Made by a program: the position numbers and the translations under genes
Assembly: GCA_002702205.1 (NCBI GenBank)
Contig: NZYP01000047.1
Coordinates: 17,241-34,790 of the forward strand
Direction: 5' to 3'
From: Flammeovirgaceae bacterium
GTDB taxonomy: Bacteria; Bacteroidota; Bacteroidia; Cytophagales; MED-G16
DNA: 17,550 nt
In this document: positions 8,443 through 16,170 of the stretch, in pieces
How the letters are laid out: every line of letters begins with the position of its first letter
How positions within the stretch are numbered: position 1 is the stretch's first letter
Notes under the pieces: model-generated
Databases searched by the model: none
Told to the model about the DNA's origin: nothing
The model's input: the letters and a program-made list of their open reading frames with translations, nothing else

Positions 8443-8862
8443 TTATTCTACGTAATCTCTTCTAGTTACAAACTTTGTTCTTACTGGCAATTTTTGTGCC
8501 GCAAGCCTTAACGCCTCCTTAGCTACTTCAGTTGTGACTCCACCTGCCTCAAACATAATAGTACCTGGTTTGACAACTGCTACCCAATATTCAGGGGCAC
8601 CTTTACCTTTTCCCATTCTAACTTCTGCTGGTTTTTTAGTAACTGGCTTATCAGGAAAAATTCTTATCCATACTTGACCTTCTCTCTTCATCTTACGGGT
8701 AACTGCAATCCTTGCTGCTTCTATTTGTCTAGATGTTATCCAGCCTGCTTCTAACGACTTAATTCCAAAAGAACCAAAGCTAATAGTGTGGCCTCTTTGG
8801 GCAATGCCTTTAACTCGACCTTTTTGTTTCTTTCTAAATTTTGTTCTTTTTGGTTGTAACAT
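8443..8862 (-). CDS. rplP: 50S ribosomal protein L16
   Basis: Large-subunit protein near the A-site tRNA elbow, needed for late 50S maturation. The 139-residue product begins [20 protein letters not shown], has [14 protein letters not shown] [20 protein letters not shown] near residue 33, and the conserved loop [20 protein letters not shown] near residue 73, followed by [12 protein letters not shown]. It lies 12 bp after rpsC and 1 bp before rpmC. Complete and ordinary. Confidence 0.98.
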   Translation of the reverse strand: MLQPKRTKFRKKQKGRVKGIAQRGHTISFGSFGIKSLEAGWITSRQIEAARIAVTRKMKREGQVWIRIFPDKPVTKKPAEVRMGKGKGAPEYWVAVVKPGTIMFEAGGVTTEVAKEALRLAAQKLPVRTKFVTRRDYVE

Positions 8863-8874
8863 TTTTTATAAAAA

Positions 8875-9549
8875 TTATGCTTTAAATGAGTTTTTATTTC
8901 CAACGTTTAATGACAAGTTTCTTTTCCCAACAACCTCACCTTTGTAAACCCAAACTTTAACACCTATTTTACCATAGATAGTTTGAGATTCGCATATAGC
9001 GTAGTCTATATCGGCTCTTATAGTATGTAGTGGAGTTCTTCCTTCTTTATACTGTTCTGATCTAGCCATTTCAGCACCGCCAATTCTACCAGAAACTTTA
9101 ACTTTAATACCTTGAGCACCTACCCTCATTGCAGAGGAAATAGCTTGTTTCATAGCTCTTCTATGAGAAATTCTGGCTCTTAACTGGTGAGCAATAGAGT
9201 CGCCAATAAGTTTAGCATCTATCTCGGGTCTTTTGATTTCAAAAATATTAATCTGAATATCTTTTCCAGTTAATTTATTTAGTTCTTGCTTTAGTTTTTC
9301 AACCTCTGATCCTCCTTTTCCAATTATAATGCCTGGTCTTGCAGTGTGAATTGTTATCTCTAATAATTTAATTGTTCTTTCTATTACAACCTTTGAAATG
9401 CCGCCTCTTGGAATTCTTAGTGAGATGTAATTTCTAATTTTCTGATCCTCAACAATTTTATCAGAAAAATCCTTTCCACCATACCAGCTGGATTCCCATC
9501 CTTTGATGATACCAAGTCTTAAACCTATAGGATTAATTTTATTTCCCAT
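8875..9549 (-). CDS. rpsC: 30S ribosomal protein S3
   Basis: Small-subunit head protein at the mRNA entry channel, involved in mRNA unwinding. I chose the ATG at 9549, giving 224 residues beginning [20 protein letters not shown], which matches the usual S3 N-terminus. The upstream ATG at 9561 would add only MIIK. The type 2 KH domain with its GxxG loop appears as [17 protein letters not shown] near residues 69-85, and the S3 C-terminal domain has the [20 protein letters not shown] motif near residue 158. With this start it overlaps rplV by 11 bp. Confidence 0.96.
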   Translation of the reverse strand: MGNKINPIGLRLGIIKGWESSWYGGKDFSDKIVEDQKIRNYISLRIPRGGISKVVIERTIKLLEITIHTARPGIIIGKGGSEVEKLKQELNKLTGKDIQINIFEIKRPEIDAKLIGDSIAHQLRARISHRRAMKQAISSAMRVGAQGIKVKVSGRIGGAEMARSEQYKEGRTPLHTIRADIDYAICESQTIYGKIGVKVWVYKGEVVGKRNLSLNVGNKNSFKA

Positions 9550-9907
9550 CTTTATTATCATTTTTATTTAAACTATCTAAAACCATAGTAACGTGATTAG
9601 ATCTTTTTCTAATTCTGTGAGCTCTACCCTGTGGTGCTGGCCTTAGTCTTTTTATCATCTTTCCACCATCAACAAATATTTCTTTAATGAAAAGTTCTGA
9701 ATCCTCTATTTTAGAATCTTTATTCTTCTCTTGCCAGTTAGAAATTGCAGAAAGTAAGAGCTTCTCCATCCTTTTAGATCCTATTTTAGAATCAAACTTT
9801 AATGTGTTAAGTGCTAAGTCTACACCTTTACCTCTTATAAGATCGGCGATCAATCTCATCTTTCTTGTTGAGGTTGGTACATTTTTAAGTTTTGCAATTG
9901 CTTCCAT
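9539..9907 (-). CDS. rplV: 50S ribosomal protein L22
   Basis: Large-subunit protein whose long beta-hairpin lines the nascent-peptide tunnel, at the constriction where macrolides bind. The 122-residue product carries the L22 core: [19 protein letters not shown] near the N-terminus and the hairpin [20 protein letters not shown] near residues 87-106. Its ATG shares one base with the rpsS TAA (TAATG). Its 3' end overlaps rpsC by 11 bp. Confidence 0.98.
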   Translation of the reverse strand: MEAIAKLKNVPTSTRKMRLIADLIRGKGVDLALNTLKFDSKIGSKRMEKLLLSAISNWQEKNKDSKIEDSELFIKEIFVDGGKMIKRLRPAPQGRAHRIRKRSNHVTMVLDSLNKNDNKDGK

Positions 9908-10176
9908 TATCTATTCTTTTTATTAATATGACCTCTGAAGTTTCTGGTTGGTGAAAACTCACCAAGCTTATGACCTACCATATTCTCCGTAACAAAAACA
10001 GGAATAAACTTTTTACCATTATGTACACCAAAAGTGTGACCTACAAAATCCGGTGATATCATAGATCTTCTAGACCAAGTTTTTATGACGCCTTTAGAAT
10101 TCTTGTCGTTAGCTTCATCAACTTTCTTTTTAAGTCTAAAATCAATGTAAGGTCCTTTTTTTAATGATCTAGCCAT
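9907..10176 (-). CDS. rpsS: 30S ribosomal protein S19
   Basis: Small-subunit head protein that pairs with S13 and contacts the A-site finger. The 89-residue product begins [20 protein letters not shown] and includes the signatures [25 protein letters not shown] (about residues 33-57) and [17 protein letters not shown]. It is 6 bp after rplB and shares one base with rplV. Confidence 0.99.
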   Translation of the reverse strand: MARSLKKGPYIDFRLKKKVDEANDKNSKGVIKTWSRRSMISPDFVGHTFGVHNGKKFIPVFVTENMVGHKLGEFSPTRNFRGHINKKNR

Positions 10177-10182
10177 CTTTTA

Positions 10183-11001
10183 TTATTTTCTTTTTTTAAC
10201 AATTAACCTGTCGGAATATTTGTTTTTTTTCCTGGTTTTCAAACCCTTACTATAAAGTCCTGTTCTTGACCTAGGATGTCCACCAGAGGCCTTTCCTTCA
10301 CCTCCTCCCATTGGATGATCAACAGGATTCATGGCTACAGCTCTCACTCTTGGCCTTCTACCTTTCCATCTATTCCTTCCTGCTTTACCAAGTCTTACAT
10401 TCATATGGTTAGAATTTGATACAGACCCAACAGTTGCCCTGCAGGTAAGCAATACTAATCTGGTTTCACCTGAAGGTAATTTGACAGTAGCATATTTTCC
10501 TTCTTTAGCAACAAGTTGAGCATAGGACCCTGCACTTCTTGCCATAGATGCTCCTCTACCTGGAGTTAATTCAACATTATGAATTATAGTACCTAATGGT
10601 ATTGATGATAATGGAAGAGAGTTGCCAACCTCGATCGGAGAATCATTACCTGACATAACTTTATCACCTACTTTTAAACCGGTTGGAGCTATTATATAAC
10701 TCTTCTCTCCATCCATGTAATAGATTAAAGCAATATTTGCAGATCTTGTAGGATCATATTCTATAGACTTGACATTAGCTTGAATACTATCCTTAACTCT
10801 CTTAAAATCAATTATCCTAGATTTTCTCTTATGGCCACCTCCAATATTTCTAACAGTCATTTTACCCTTACTATTTCTTCCCCCTGACTTTTTTAATGTT
10901 TTTAATAAAGATTTTTCAGGAGAGCTAGTAGTAATTTCATCAAAAGATGGGGGAACTCTAAATCTTAATCCAGGAGTAACAGGTTTTATTTTCTTTGTCA
11001 T
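10183..11001 (-). CDS. rplB: 50S ribosomal protein L2
   Basis: One of the most conserved ribosomal proteins, required for subunit association and close to the peptidyl transferase centre. The 272-residue product has the SH3/OB-like N-terminal domain and the C-terminal segment with [20 protein letters not shown] near residues 226-245. The VDHP histidine is retained, while the next conserved position seen as His in E. coli is Met here. The basic C-terminus ([20 protein letters not shown]) is typical. It lies 3 bp after rplW. Confidence 0.99.
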   Translation of the reverse strand: MTKKIKPVTPGLRFRVPPSFDEITTSSPEKSLLKTLKKSGGRNSKGKMTVRNIGGGHKRKSRIIDFKRVKDSIQANVKSIEYDPTRSANIALIYYMDGEKSYIIAPTGLKVGDKVMSGNDSPIEVGNSLPLSSIPLGTIIHNVELTPGRGASMARSAGSYAQLVAKEGKYATVKLPSGETRLVLLTCRATVGSVSNSNHMNVRLGKAGRNRWKGRRPRVRAVAMNPVDHPMGGGEGKASGGHPRSRTGLYSKGLKTRKKNKYSDRLIVKKRK

Positions 11002-11004
11002 AAC

Positions 11005-11292
11005 TTAAATCTGTGAGTAAAAGTCTATAAACTCTCCATCTTTTAATTGAACAATTGCTTTTTTGTAGGAAGGTTTTCTTCCACTTACAATACCAGTCTT
11101 AGTAAACTTAGAAACTGATTTACCCAAAACATTTATAGTATTTACACTTAAAACATTAACATTATATGTTTTTTCCACAGCCTTTTTAACTTGAACTTTA
11201 TTTGCTTTTCTGTCTACAATAAACGAAAACTTACCAGCTTCATTGGATGAGGTAGCTTTTTCTGTAAGAATAGGTTTTATTAAAATAGCCAT
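11005..11292 (-). CDS. rplW: 50S ribosomal protein L23
   Basis: Tunnel-exit protein that serves as the main docking site for trigger factor and signal recognition particle. The 95-residue product begins MAILIKPILTEKATSSNEAG, the L23 N-terminal motif, followed by FIVDRKANKVQVKKAVEKTYNVNVLSVNT and the KPSYKKAIVQLKDGEFIDFY end. Its ATG shares one base with the rplD TGA (TGATG), and rplB begins 3 bp downstream. Confidence 0.97.
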   Translation of the reverse strand: MAILIKPILTEKATSSNEAGKFSFIVDRKANKVQVKKAVEKTYNVNVLSVNTINVLGKSVSKFTKTGIVSGRKPSYKKAIVQLKDGEFIDFYSQI

Positions 11293-11918
11293 CAGTTTAA
11301 TATTTCATTTAATTTAGAAATAGATTCTTCAACAAAAATTACATTATCTGCATTTACTATATCGTAGGTATTTATTTCACTTACATTTTTAACAATAGCA
11401 TTGCTTATATTATTAGAAGAAAGAATAATGTTTATATCTGTCTCAGGAAGAAAAAGAAGAGATTTCTTATTATCCAAAGACAAATTAGATAAGATTTTTG
11501 AAAATTCTTTAGTCTTAGGTGTTTTGAAACTAAACTTTTCTATAACAGTTAAAGATTTTTCTTTAATCTTGTGAGAGAGCGCTGACTTCCTAGCAAGATT
11601 TTTAACTTTCTTATTAATCTTATTTTTGTATTCTCTAGGCTGAGGACCAAAAATTTGACCTCCACCCTTAAATAATGGTGATTTTATACTACCAGCTCTT
11701 GCGGTCCCAGTTCCTTTTTGTTTTTTAATCTTTCTGGTTGAACCAACTATTTCAGACCTTCCCTTTACCTTACTGTTACCTTGCCTTTGGTTTGTTAAGA
11801 AGCTTTTCACGTCAAGATATATTGCGTGGTCATTGGGTTCGATAGAAAAAATCTTATCAGAGAGAGTAATCTTCTTTCCACTTGTTTTACCAGATGTTTT
11901 ATTGATATCTACTTTCAT
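11292..11918 (-). CDS. rplD: 50S ribosomal protein L4
   Basis: Large-subunit protein whose long loop reaches the nascent-peptide tunnel; in E. coli it autoregulates the S10 operon. The 208-residue product shows the tunnel loop KKQKGTGTARAGSIKSPLFK with GGGQIFGPQPREY following at about residues 68-100. A variable C-terminal Rossmann-like part follows. It is 2 bp after rplC. Whether L4 still controls this operon cannot be told; with rpsJ cut off from rplC, any E. coli-like leader would have to lie in the short leader before rplC, where I see none of the known structure. Confidence 0.97.
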   Translation of the reverse strand: MKVDINKTSGKTSGKKITLSDKIFSIEPNDHAIYLDVKSFLTNQRQGNSKVKGRSEIVGSTRKIKKQKGTGTARAGSIKSPLFKGGGQIFGPQPREYKNKINKKVKNLARKSALSHKIKEKSLTVIEKFSFKTPKTKEFSKILSNLSLDNKKSLLFLPETDINIILSSNNISNAIVKNVSEINTYDIVNADNVIFVEESISKLNEILN

Positions 11919-11920
11919 GA

Positions 11921-12553
11921 TTAATTTGATAGTATTACGTAAGTGTTTTTTGAACCAGGCACTGAGCCTCCAATATAAATTAGGTTTTGGTCAGAGTCTA
12001 TTTTATGTATCTTTAAATTTTGTATGGTAACCTTATTTCCACCTGTTCTTCCAGCCATTCTCATTCCCTTAAATACTCTTGAGGGAGTAGAACCAGCACC
12101 AATTGACCCCGGAGCTCTATTTCTATTATGCTGACCATGCGTATTTTGACCAACTCCACCAAAATTATGTCTCTTTACAACACCCTGAAACCCTTTACCT
12201 TTAGAAACGGCTGTGACATCTAAAAACTCATTTTCATTGAAGAGGTCTTCTATGTTAATTTCCATCCCTAATTTTACTTTACTTTCAAAGTCTTTTCTGA
12301 AGTTTCGAAACTCAACGAGTTTCTTTTTAGGAGAAACTTTTGATGAGTCAAAATGTCCCTTTATAGATTTTGATACTTTTTTTGGATTAAGATCATCGTA
12401 TGCAAGTTGAATAGATCTGTAGCCGTCCTTATCTCTATCCTTAATTTGTGTTACATAACACGGACCAGCTTGAATTACAGTACATCCTATACTTCTTCCT
12501 TTCGTATCGAATACGTTAGTCATACCAAGTTTCTTACCAATTAATCCAGACAT
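11921..12553 (-). CDS. rplC: 50S ribosomal protein L3
   Basis: Early-assembly 50S protein whose loop approaches the peptidyl transferase centre. The 210-residue product begins [20 protein letters not shown]. The central extension [20 protein letters not shown] is followed by [20 protein letters not shown] and [15 protein letters not shown] near residues 145-180. The glutamine methylated by PrmB in E. coli L3 (GSIGQ) is Ala here. The usual upstream partner rpsJ is 3.3 kb away, beyond the glycoside hydrolase gene. rplC instead follows a 111-bp gap with its own strong promoter match and therefore looks like the first gene of the main ribosomal transcript. Confidence 0.98.
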   Translation of the reverse strand: MSGLIGKKLGMTNVFDTKGRSIGCTVIQAGPCYVTQIKDRDKDGYRSIQLAYDDLNPKKVSKSIKGHFDSSKVSPKKKLVEFRNFRKDFESKVKLGMEINIEDLFNENEFLDVTAVSKGKGFQGVVKRHNFGGVGQNTHGQHNRNRAPGSIGAGSTPSRVFKGMRMAGRTGGNKVTIQNLKIHKIDSDQNLIYIGGSVPGSKNTYVILSN

Positions 12554-12579
12554 TTTACAGTTATAATGTTTATTTAATT

Positions 12580-12593
12580 ACACAAAAATGTGT
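12580..12593. repeat. short perfect inverted repeat in the rplC leader
   Basis: ACACA, four A residues, then TGTGT on the plus strand: two 5-base arms around a 4-base spacer. On the minus strand it lies just downstream of the predicted -7 element, so it would overlap the expected transcription start or the very 5' end of the rplC mRNA. It could be a small hairpin or a protein site, but it is short and AT-rich and may be chance. Confidence 0.35.
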
Positions 12594-12594
12594 G

Positions 12595-12625
12595 CAAAGA
12601 TAACAATTTAAGCTGTCTGATCAAA
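12595..12625 (-). promoter_or_regulatory. Bacteroidota-type promoter for rplC and the S10/spc/alpha cluster
   Basis: The minus strand reads TTTG at 12625-12622, a 19-base spacer, then TATCTTTG at 12602-12595. This matches the primary sigma factor consensus of Bacteroidota (TTTG about 19-20 bases before TAnnTTTG) at every specified position. The predicted transcription start falls a few bases downstream, leaving a leader of roughly 35 nt before the rplC ATG at 12553. It sits in the largest non-coding gap of the window, immediately downstream of the glycoside hydrolase stop, so the ribosomal cluster can be transcribed independently of rpsJ and that gene. An imperfect AT-rich inverted repeat (12617-12646) overlaps the -33 element. 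Confidence 0.75.
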
Positions 12626-12664
12626 TAATAAAAAACTTATTTTCAGATAAAAAAACTGATTATT

Positions 12665-15600
12665 TTATTTATTTATTAGTACTTTTTTGACGGCGATAAG
12701 TTCATTTCCATCATATACATGAAGAATAATAAGGTCAGGGTTTACATTACTGATAGAAATGTGTTCATTAATTTGATTTTCATTGAATTTTTCTCTTCTA
12801 AAAAGAACTTTTCCGCTAATATCAATCAACTTAAATGTAATATTTTTCTCTGGTATATAACTTGATTTAATTTTAATGAATTTTTTAGCTGGATTTGGAT
12901 ATACAACAAAACTTATTTCTTCGTTTTCAACTCCAAGAATCTCACCATCATAAAGCTCAAATGAAATCCAGTTTAGATTAAATGGTGTTTTAGTGAAGAA
13001 TAATCTAATCTTTCTATCACCTTTTTCCATATAAACCTTTGCAAAATTTGAAAATGTTTTCCAGTCTTGCCAACCACTGGTAGCTGGAAAAGAAACAGTA
13101 TGAAGAATTTGAGGGGGTAATGAATCATTTAACTTCTGTAATTCAATAACTCCTCCATTTGCGTAATCTTGAGAACCATCAGAGGCAACCCTGTAACTTA
13201 TATCATAGAACCCTTCTTCAGTAACATTTATTATATAATCTACATAATCAGCAGAATCTAAATACCCAATATTCTGACCTCCACCTTCGTCCTCAGTCAT
13301 TTCTAATGATGTTCCGGATTGGAATATATAATCTTCTGCCTCTAAATAGCCAGGGACAGGAATCCCAACTGAAACTGAATCATCAAATGAAAACCAGTTC
13401 AAATTAAATGGACCTTCAACTACCTTTAATCTTAGAATATAACTACCCTCAATCAAATTAACAGCCTTACTTGTACTTTCCCAATCCTGCCAACCATTTG
13501 TAAGAGGAAGGATTACATTTTGGATAGAATTATATTCACCTGATAGCGTATCAACCAATCCAATCTCTATCTGACCGCCCCCTGACCAGTTAGGATCTGC
13601 TGCTGATCTATATGTTACATTATAAGTGCCGGAAGAACCTACTTTAATATGATAATCTGCATAATCTCCCTTATCAAGGTTGCCAATGTTTTTTCCTCCT
13701 CCCAAATCATTAACATCTTCCACAGAAATTCCCTTCTGAAGGAAATAATGTTCAGCCTCAATTTTTCCAGGTATAGGGTGAATATACGATATGGTATTTT
13801 CTACTACTTCTGAATTAAAAGTATTAAGTGAGAGACCATCAACTGATTTAATTCCATTTCCAGTGTAAGAAATTTCAACAATATCTCCTGGATTAACATT
13901 ATTAGCTAAAGCTAGAATAAAAGACCTATTTCCATCAAGAAATGATAAACTAGATATCTGAACCTCATTTCCATTTACATGAACTATAAAATTAGAACTT
14001 AATAGTTCTGATAAAACATCAATATCCTTATTTGTGGTAATTTTTATTGATTTTTGATCTTGAGTAGAAGATGACACGTACTTTGTATTAACTGAAGTAA
14101 TATCTCCTATCCTATTAAACTCAATAAAACTAAAATTAAATGTTCCTTGATTAATATGAAATTTAAAACTGTTATCAAAATCCCCTATTATAACTGAATC
14201 TACAGAGATATAATCCCACTTCTCCCAAGATCCTGTTACAGGGAGAGAGATAATATCACTTATCTGTTCATCCCCAATATTTAAAGAAAATTTACCATCT
14301 CCAGATTCAGTTGCATATCTAATTTTTACATTATACGCTCCAGGCGAATCTAATTTAAATGTATACTTCATCCATTCATCAGTCTCTGTCCACCCTACAT
14401 GAAAGCCATTTGAAAGACTATCATTACTTAACTGGATATCTACATTATCATTTCTAAGACCCCAACCATTATTCCAGGGAGAAAAATCACCACCATAGTT
14501 AGCATCTGCCCCAGCGTCATAGTAGGCACTTCCCATAATACCCATATCAAAATTTGTAGAGTATATTATACCTGGAATTATGTTTTCTGCGTAAGGAACT
14601 GTCTCATCTGAGAAAGGTTGTCTGAACATTGCATCTATAATATCTTTATGATAAAAACAATTTTCAAACTTTATGTCTTCAGTCAATTGAGTTAAACCGG
14701 CAATTGCGTCTTCTTTTGAGGGTTTATCATTACCTGAATTCCAATAATCAACTATTTTTTTATATTTTTCATTATAGTTTATAGATAGAGGTGGTTGAAT
14801 AGCATCTATCCTTTTAAAAGGCCACCAAGCCCAGCTAATACCATTATCTTCATATAACTTAATTGCATCTCGATACCAAAGGTTAGAGTTTTCACCAGTC
14901 TCACCGACAAAAGTTGGTGTAGTTAAAGTATCTTGAACCAACCAGTCTAAATATTCATCATCTACAGGACTCCAGTATTTATGAGGACTATAAACCATAT
15001 TATCATCCCAGGGAGGAGCAAGTCCAGTAAAGTCATTTGCAAACCAGTTACCTTCAATAAATAAGATATGATCATCACCTTGCTCTCTTATAACATTTGT
15101 TATCCTAACATACAATTCCTTCAATAAGGCATTTTCAGGAAGATTCCAATTTGGCTCATTTATAAGATCATAACCAGCTACCCATTCCTTATCTTTATAT
15201 CTGATAGATAACCTCTTCCACAATTCAACGGTTTTACTCTGATTAAATTCACTTTCCCATAACGAAAATTTTGAGGTATCATAATCAGAAATATCTGCAT
15301 TATAGCCTTGTCCACCTGGTGCAGCATGAAGGTCTATCATCATATACATCTCGTTATCCTCACACCATCCAAGTAGGGAGTCTAATAAGGCATAGCCTGT
15401 ATTTATTTCAGTATATGATCCAGGATATGGTTCATCTTCAATTGGAGCTGTAAAAAGATTATAATGAATAGGAACTCTTAAAAGATTGAACCCCCATGAT
15501 TTCATAGAATCTACATCAATTTTTCTAACATGGTTTTTAAGCCAATTATCATAAAACTTATTTGTCTCATCTTCTCCAATAAGTTCTGTTATCTTATCCC

Positions 15601-15820
15601 TTATCTGATATTGTGTACCTGAAAAACCACCTGGTGCCATCATATAACCTTCCTGCACCATCCAACCACCTAATCCCATTCCCCTTAAAATAACAGTATC
15701 TCCATCCTGATTTACAATACTTCTTCCAGATGTCTTTAGAAAGTTTTGAGAGAAACCATTTAATGAAATAAAAATTAAAAAAAATACATTAAATATGAAA
15801 TGAGATCTTTGGAATAACAC
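12665..15820 (-). CDS. secreted multi-domain GH5 glycoside hydrolase (probable beta-glucanase) with CBM6-like modules and T9SS sorting domain
   Basis: Predicted extracellular or surface polysaccharide hydrolase, 1051 residues. Residues 1-25 are a signal peptide (hydrophobic FIFNVFFLIFISL, likely cleavage near GFSQ). The GH5 TIM barrel spans about 26-362: LRGMGLGGW 45-53, LRVPIHY 114-120, DLHAAPG 163-169, acid/base Glu222 in DLINEPN, VYSPHKYW with His280 and Tyr282, nucleophile Glu307 in FVGETGE. Both catalytic glutamates are present. Three CBM6-like beta-sandwiches follow at about 410-570, 680-815 and 820-957, with an Ig/SwmB-like module at 573-677. The end (967-1051) is a type A T9SS sorting domain (VVYPNPA, LIDISGKVLF, KKVLINK). 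RGMGLGGW and DLHAAPGGQ resemble beta-glucanases of the exo-1,3-glucanase branch, but the exact substrate is unproven. The only usable start in frame is GTG at 15820 (a stop lies five codons upstream). It lies 40 bp after rpsJ, with no consensus promoter. Confidence 0.93.
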   Translation of the reverse strand: MLFQRSHFIFNVFFLIFISLNGFSQNFLKTSGRSIVNQDGDTVILRGMGLGGWMVQEGYMMAPGGFSGTQYQIRDKITELIGEDETNKFYDNWLKNHVRKIDVDSMKSWGFNLLRVPIHYNLFTAPIEDEPYPGSYTEINTGYALLDSLLGWCEDNEMYMMIDLHAAPGGQGYNADISDYDTSKFSLWESEFNQSKTVELWKRLSIRYKDKEWVAGYDLINEPNWNLPENALLKELYVRITNVIREQGDDHILFIEGNWFANDFTGLAPPWDDNMVYSPHKYWSPVDDEYLDWLVQDTLTTPTFVGETGENSNLWYRDAIKLYEDNGISWAWWPFKRIDAIQPPLSINYNEKYKKIVDYWNSGNDKPSKEDAIAGLTQLTEDIKFENCFYHKDIIDAMFRQPFSDETVPYAENIIPGIIYSTNFDMGIMGSAYYDAGADANYGGDFSPWNNGWGLRNDNVDIQLSNDSLSNGFHVGWTETDEWMKYTFKLDSPGAYNVKIRYATESGDGKFSLNIGDEQISDIISLPVTGSWEKWDYISVDSVIIGDFDNSFKFHINQGTFNFSFIEFNRIGDITSVNTKYVSSSTQDQKSIKITTNKDIDVLSELLSSNFIVHVNGNEVQISSLSFLDGNRSFILALANNVNPGDIVEISYTGNGIKSVDGLSLNTFNSEVVENTISYIHPIPGKIEAEHYFLQKGISVEDVNDLGGGKNIGNLDKGDYADYHIKVGSSGTYNVTYRSAADPNWSGGGQIEIGLVDTLSGEYNSIQNVILPLTNGWQDWESTSKAVNLIEGSYILRLKVVEGPFNLNWFSFDDSVSVGIPVPGYLEAEDYIFQSGTSLEMTEDEGGGQNIGYLDSADYVDYIINVTEEGFYDISYRVASDGSQDYANGGVIELQKLNDSLPPQILHTVSFPATSGWQDWKTFSNFAKVYMEKGDRKIRLFFTKTPFNLNWISFELYDGEILGVENEEISFVVYPNPAKKFIKIKSSYIPEKNITFKLIDISGKVLFRREKFNENQINEHISISNVNPDLIILHVYDGNELIAVKKVLINK
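12950..13783 (-). repeat. tandem CBM6-like modules within the glycoside hydrolase
   Basis: Two adjacent modules of about 136 residues are recognisably duplicated at protein level. Module A (bases 13783-13376) has IPGKIEAEHY, GGGKNIGNLDKGDYADYHIKV, NGWQDW and PFNLNWFSF; module B (13363-12950) has VPGYLEAEDY, GGGQNIGYLDSADYVDYIIN, SGWQDW and PFNLNWISF in the same order. The first module of the protein (about 14593-14111) is more divergent (IIPGIIYSTNFD, GWGLRNDNVDIQ, SWEKWDY, TFNFSFIEF). CBM6 modules bind beta-glucans, xylans and related glycans, so the array probably anchors the enzyme to an insoluble or algal-type polysaccharide (inference). Confidence 0.8.
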
Positions 15821-15846
15821 ACTCGAAATAAATCAATTATAAATAA

Positions 15847-15862
15847 AAAAACAATCGTTTTT
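15847..15862 (-). terminator. weak hairpin after the rpsJ stop, possible attenuator or terminator
   Basis: The minus-strand transcript contains AAAAAC, a GATT loop, then GTTTTT followed by further T residues, directly overlapping the rpsJ stop codon. The stem is 6 bp with a single G-C pair, so it would be unstable. It is the only terminator-like structure between rpsJ and the glycoside hydrolase gene. It could at most reduce read-through, and chance in AT-rich sequence is likely. Confidence 0.2.
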
Positions 15863-16166
15863 ATACTTTAATCTCAACATCAACTCCGCTAGGAAGTTCA
15901 AGCTTCATTAAAGCATCAACTGTCTGGCTACTGTTAGAATATATATCAAGCAATCTCTTATATGTACATAGTTTAAATTGCTCTCTTGATGTTTTATTTA
16001 CATGAGGTGATCTCAAAACGGTAAAAATTTCTTTTCTTGTTGGTAAGGGTATAGGCCCACTAACTATGGCTCCAGTCGTCTTAACTGCCTTAACTATCTT
16101 CTCAGAACTCTTATCTACAAGATTATAGTCAAATGATTTTAGTTTTATTCTTATTTTTTGAGCCAT
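15861..16166 (-). CDS. rpsJ: 30S ribosomal protein S10
   Basis: Small-subunit head protein, also the NusE subunit of transcription antitermination complexes. The 101-residue product has the S10 core: [40 protein letters not shown] (about residues 38-57), the [10 protein letters not shown] segment and a C-terminal [12 protein letters not shown]. It begins 4 bp after the fusA stop, as in other Bacteroidota. The normal continuation into rplC is broken by the glycoside hydrolase gene, so rpsJ here ends the str-like transcript instead of leading the S10 operon. Confidence 0.98.
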   Translation of the reverse strand: MAQKIRIKLKSFDYNLVDKSSEKIVKAVKTTGAIVSGPIPLPTRKEIFTVLRSPHVNKTSREQFKLCTYKRLLDIYSNSSQTVDALMKLELPSGVDVEIKV

Positions 16167-16170
16167 AAAA

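Noticed and set aside
8875..9561. rpsC start at 9561 (MIIK extension)
   Set aside because: S3 proteins normally begin at the MGxKxNPIG motif, which lies at 9549; the extension only deepens the overlap with rplV.
9687..9926. Plus-strand open frame opposite rplV, and similar 60-75 codon plus-strand frames across the window
   Set aside because: All lie fully inside well-supported minus-strand genes and their translations look like antisense products rather than proteins.
12626..12664. Intrinsic terminator after the glycoside hydrolase stop
   Set aside because: The available stems are short, almost purely A-T and not followed by a U tract in the right place, so I could not call a terminator there.
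12554..15860. Insertion sequence or phage origin for the hydrolase gene
   Set aside because: I see no transposase, integrase, terminal inverted repeat or target-site duplication at either boundary; the mode of insertion remains unknown.
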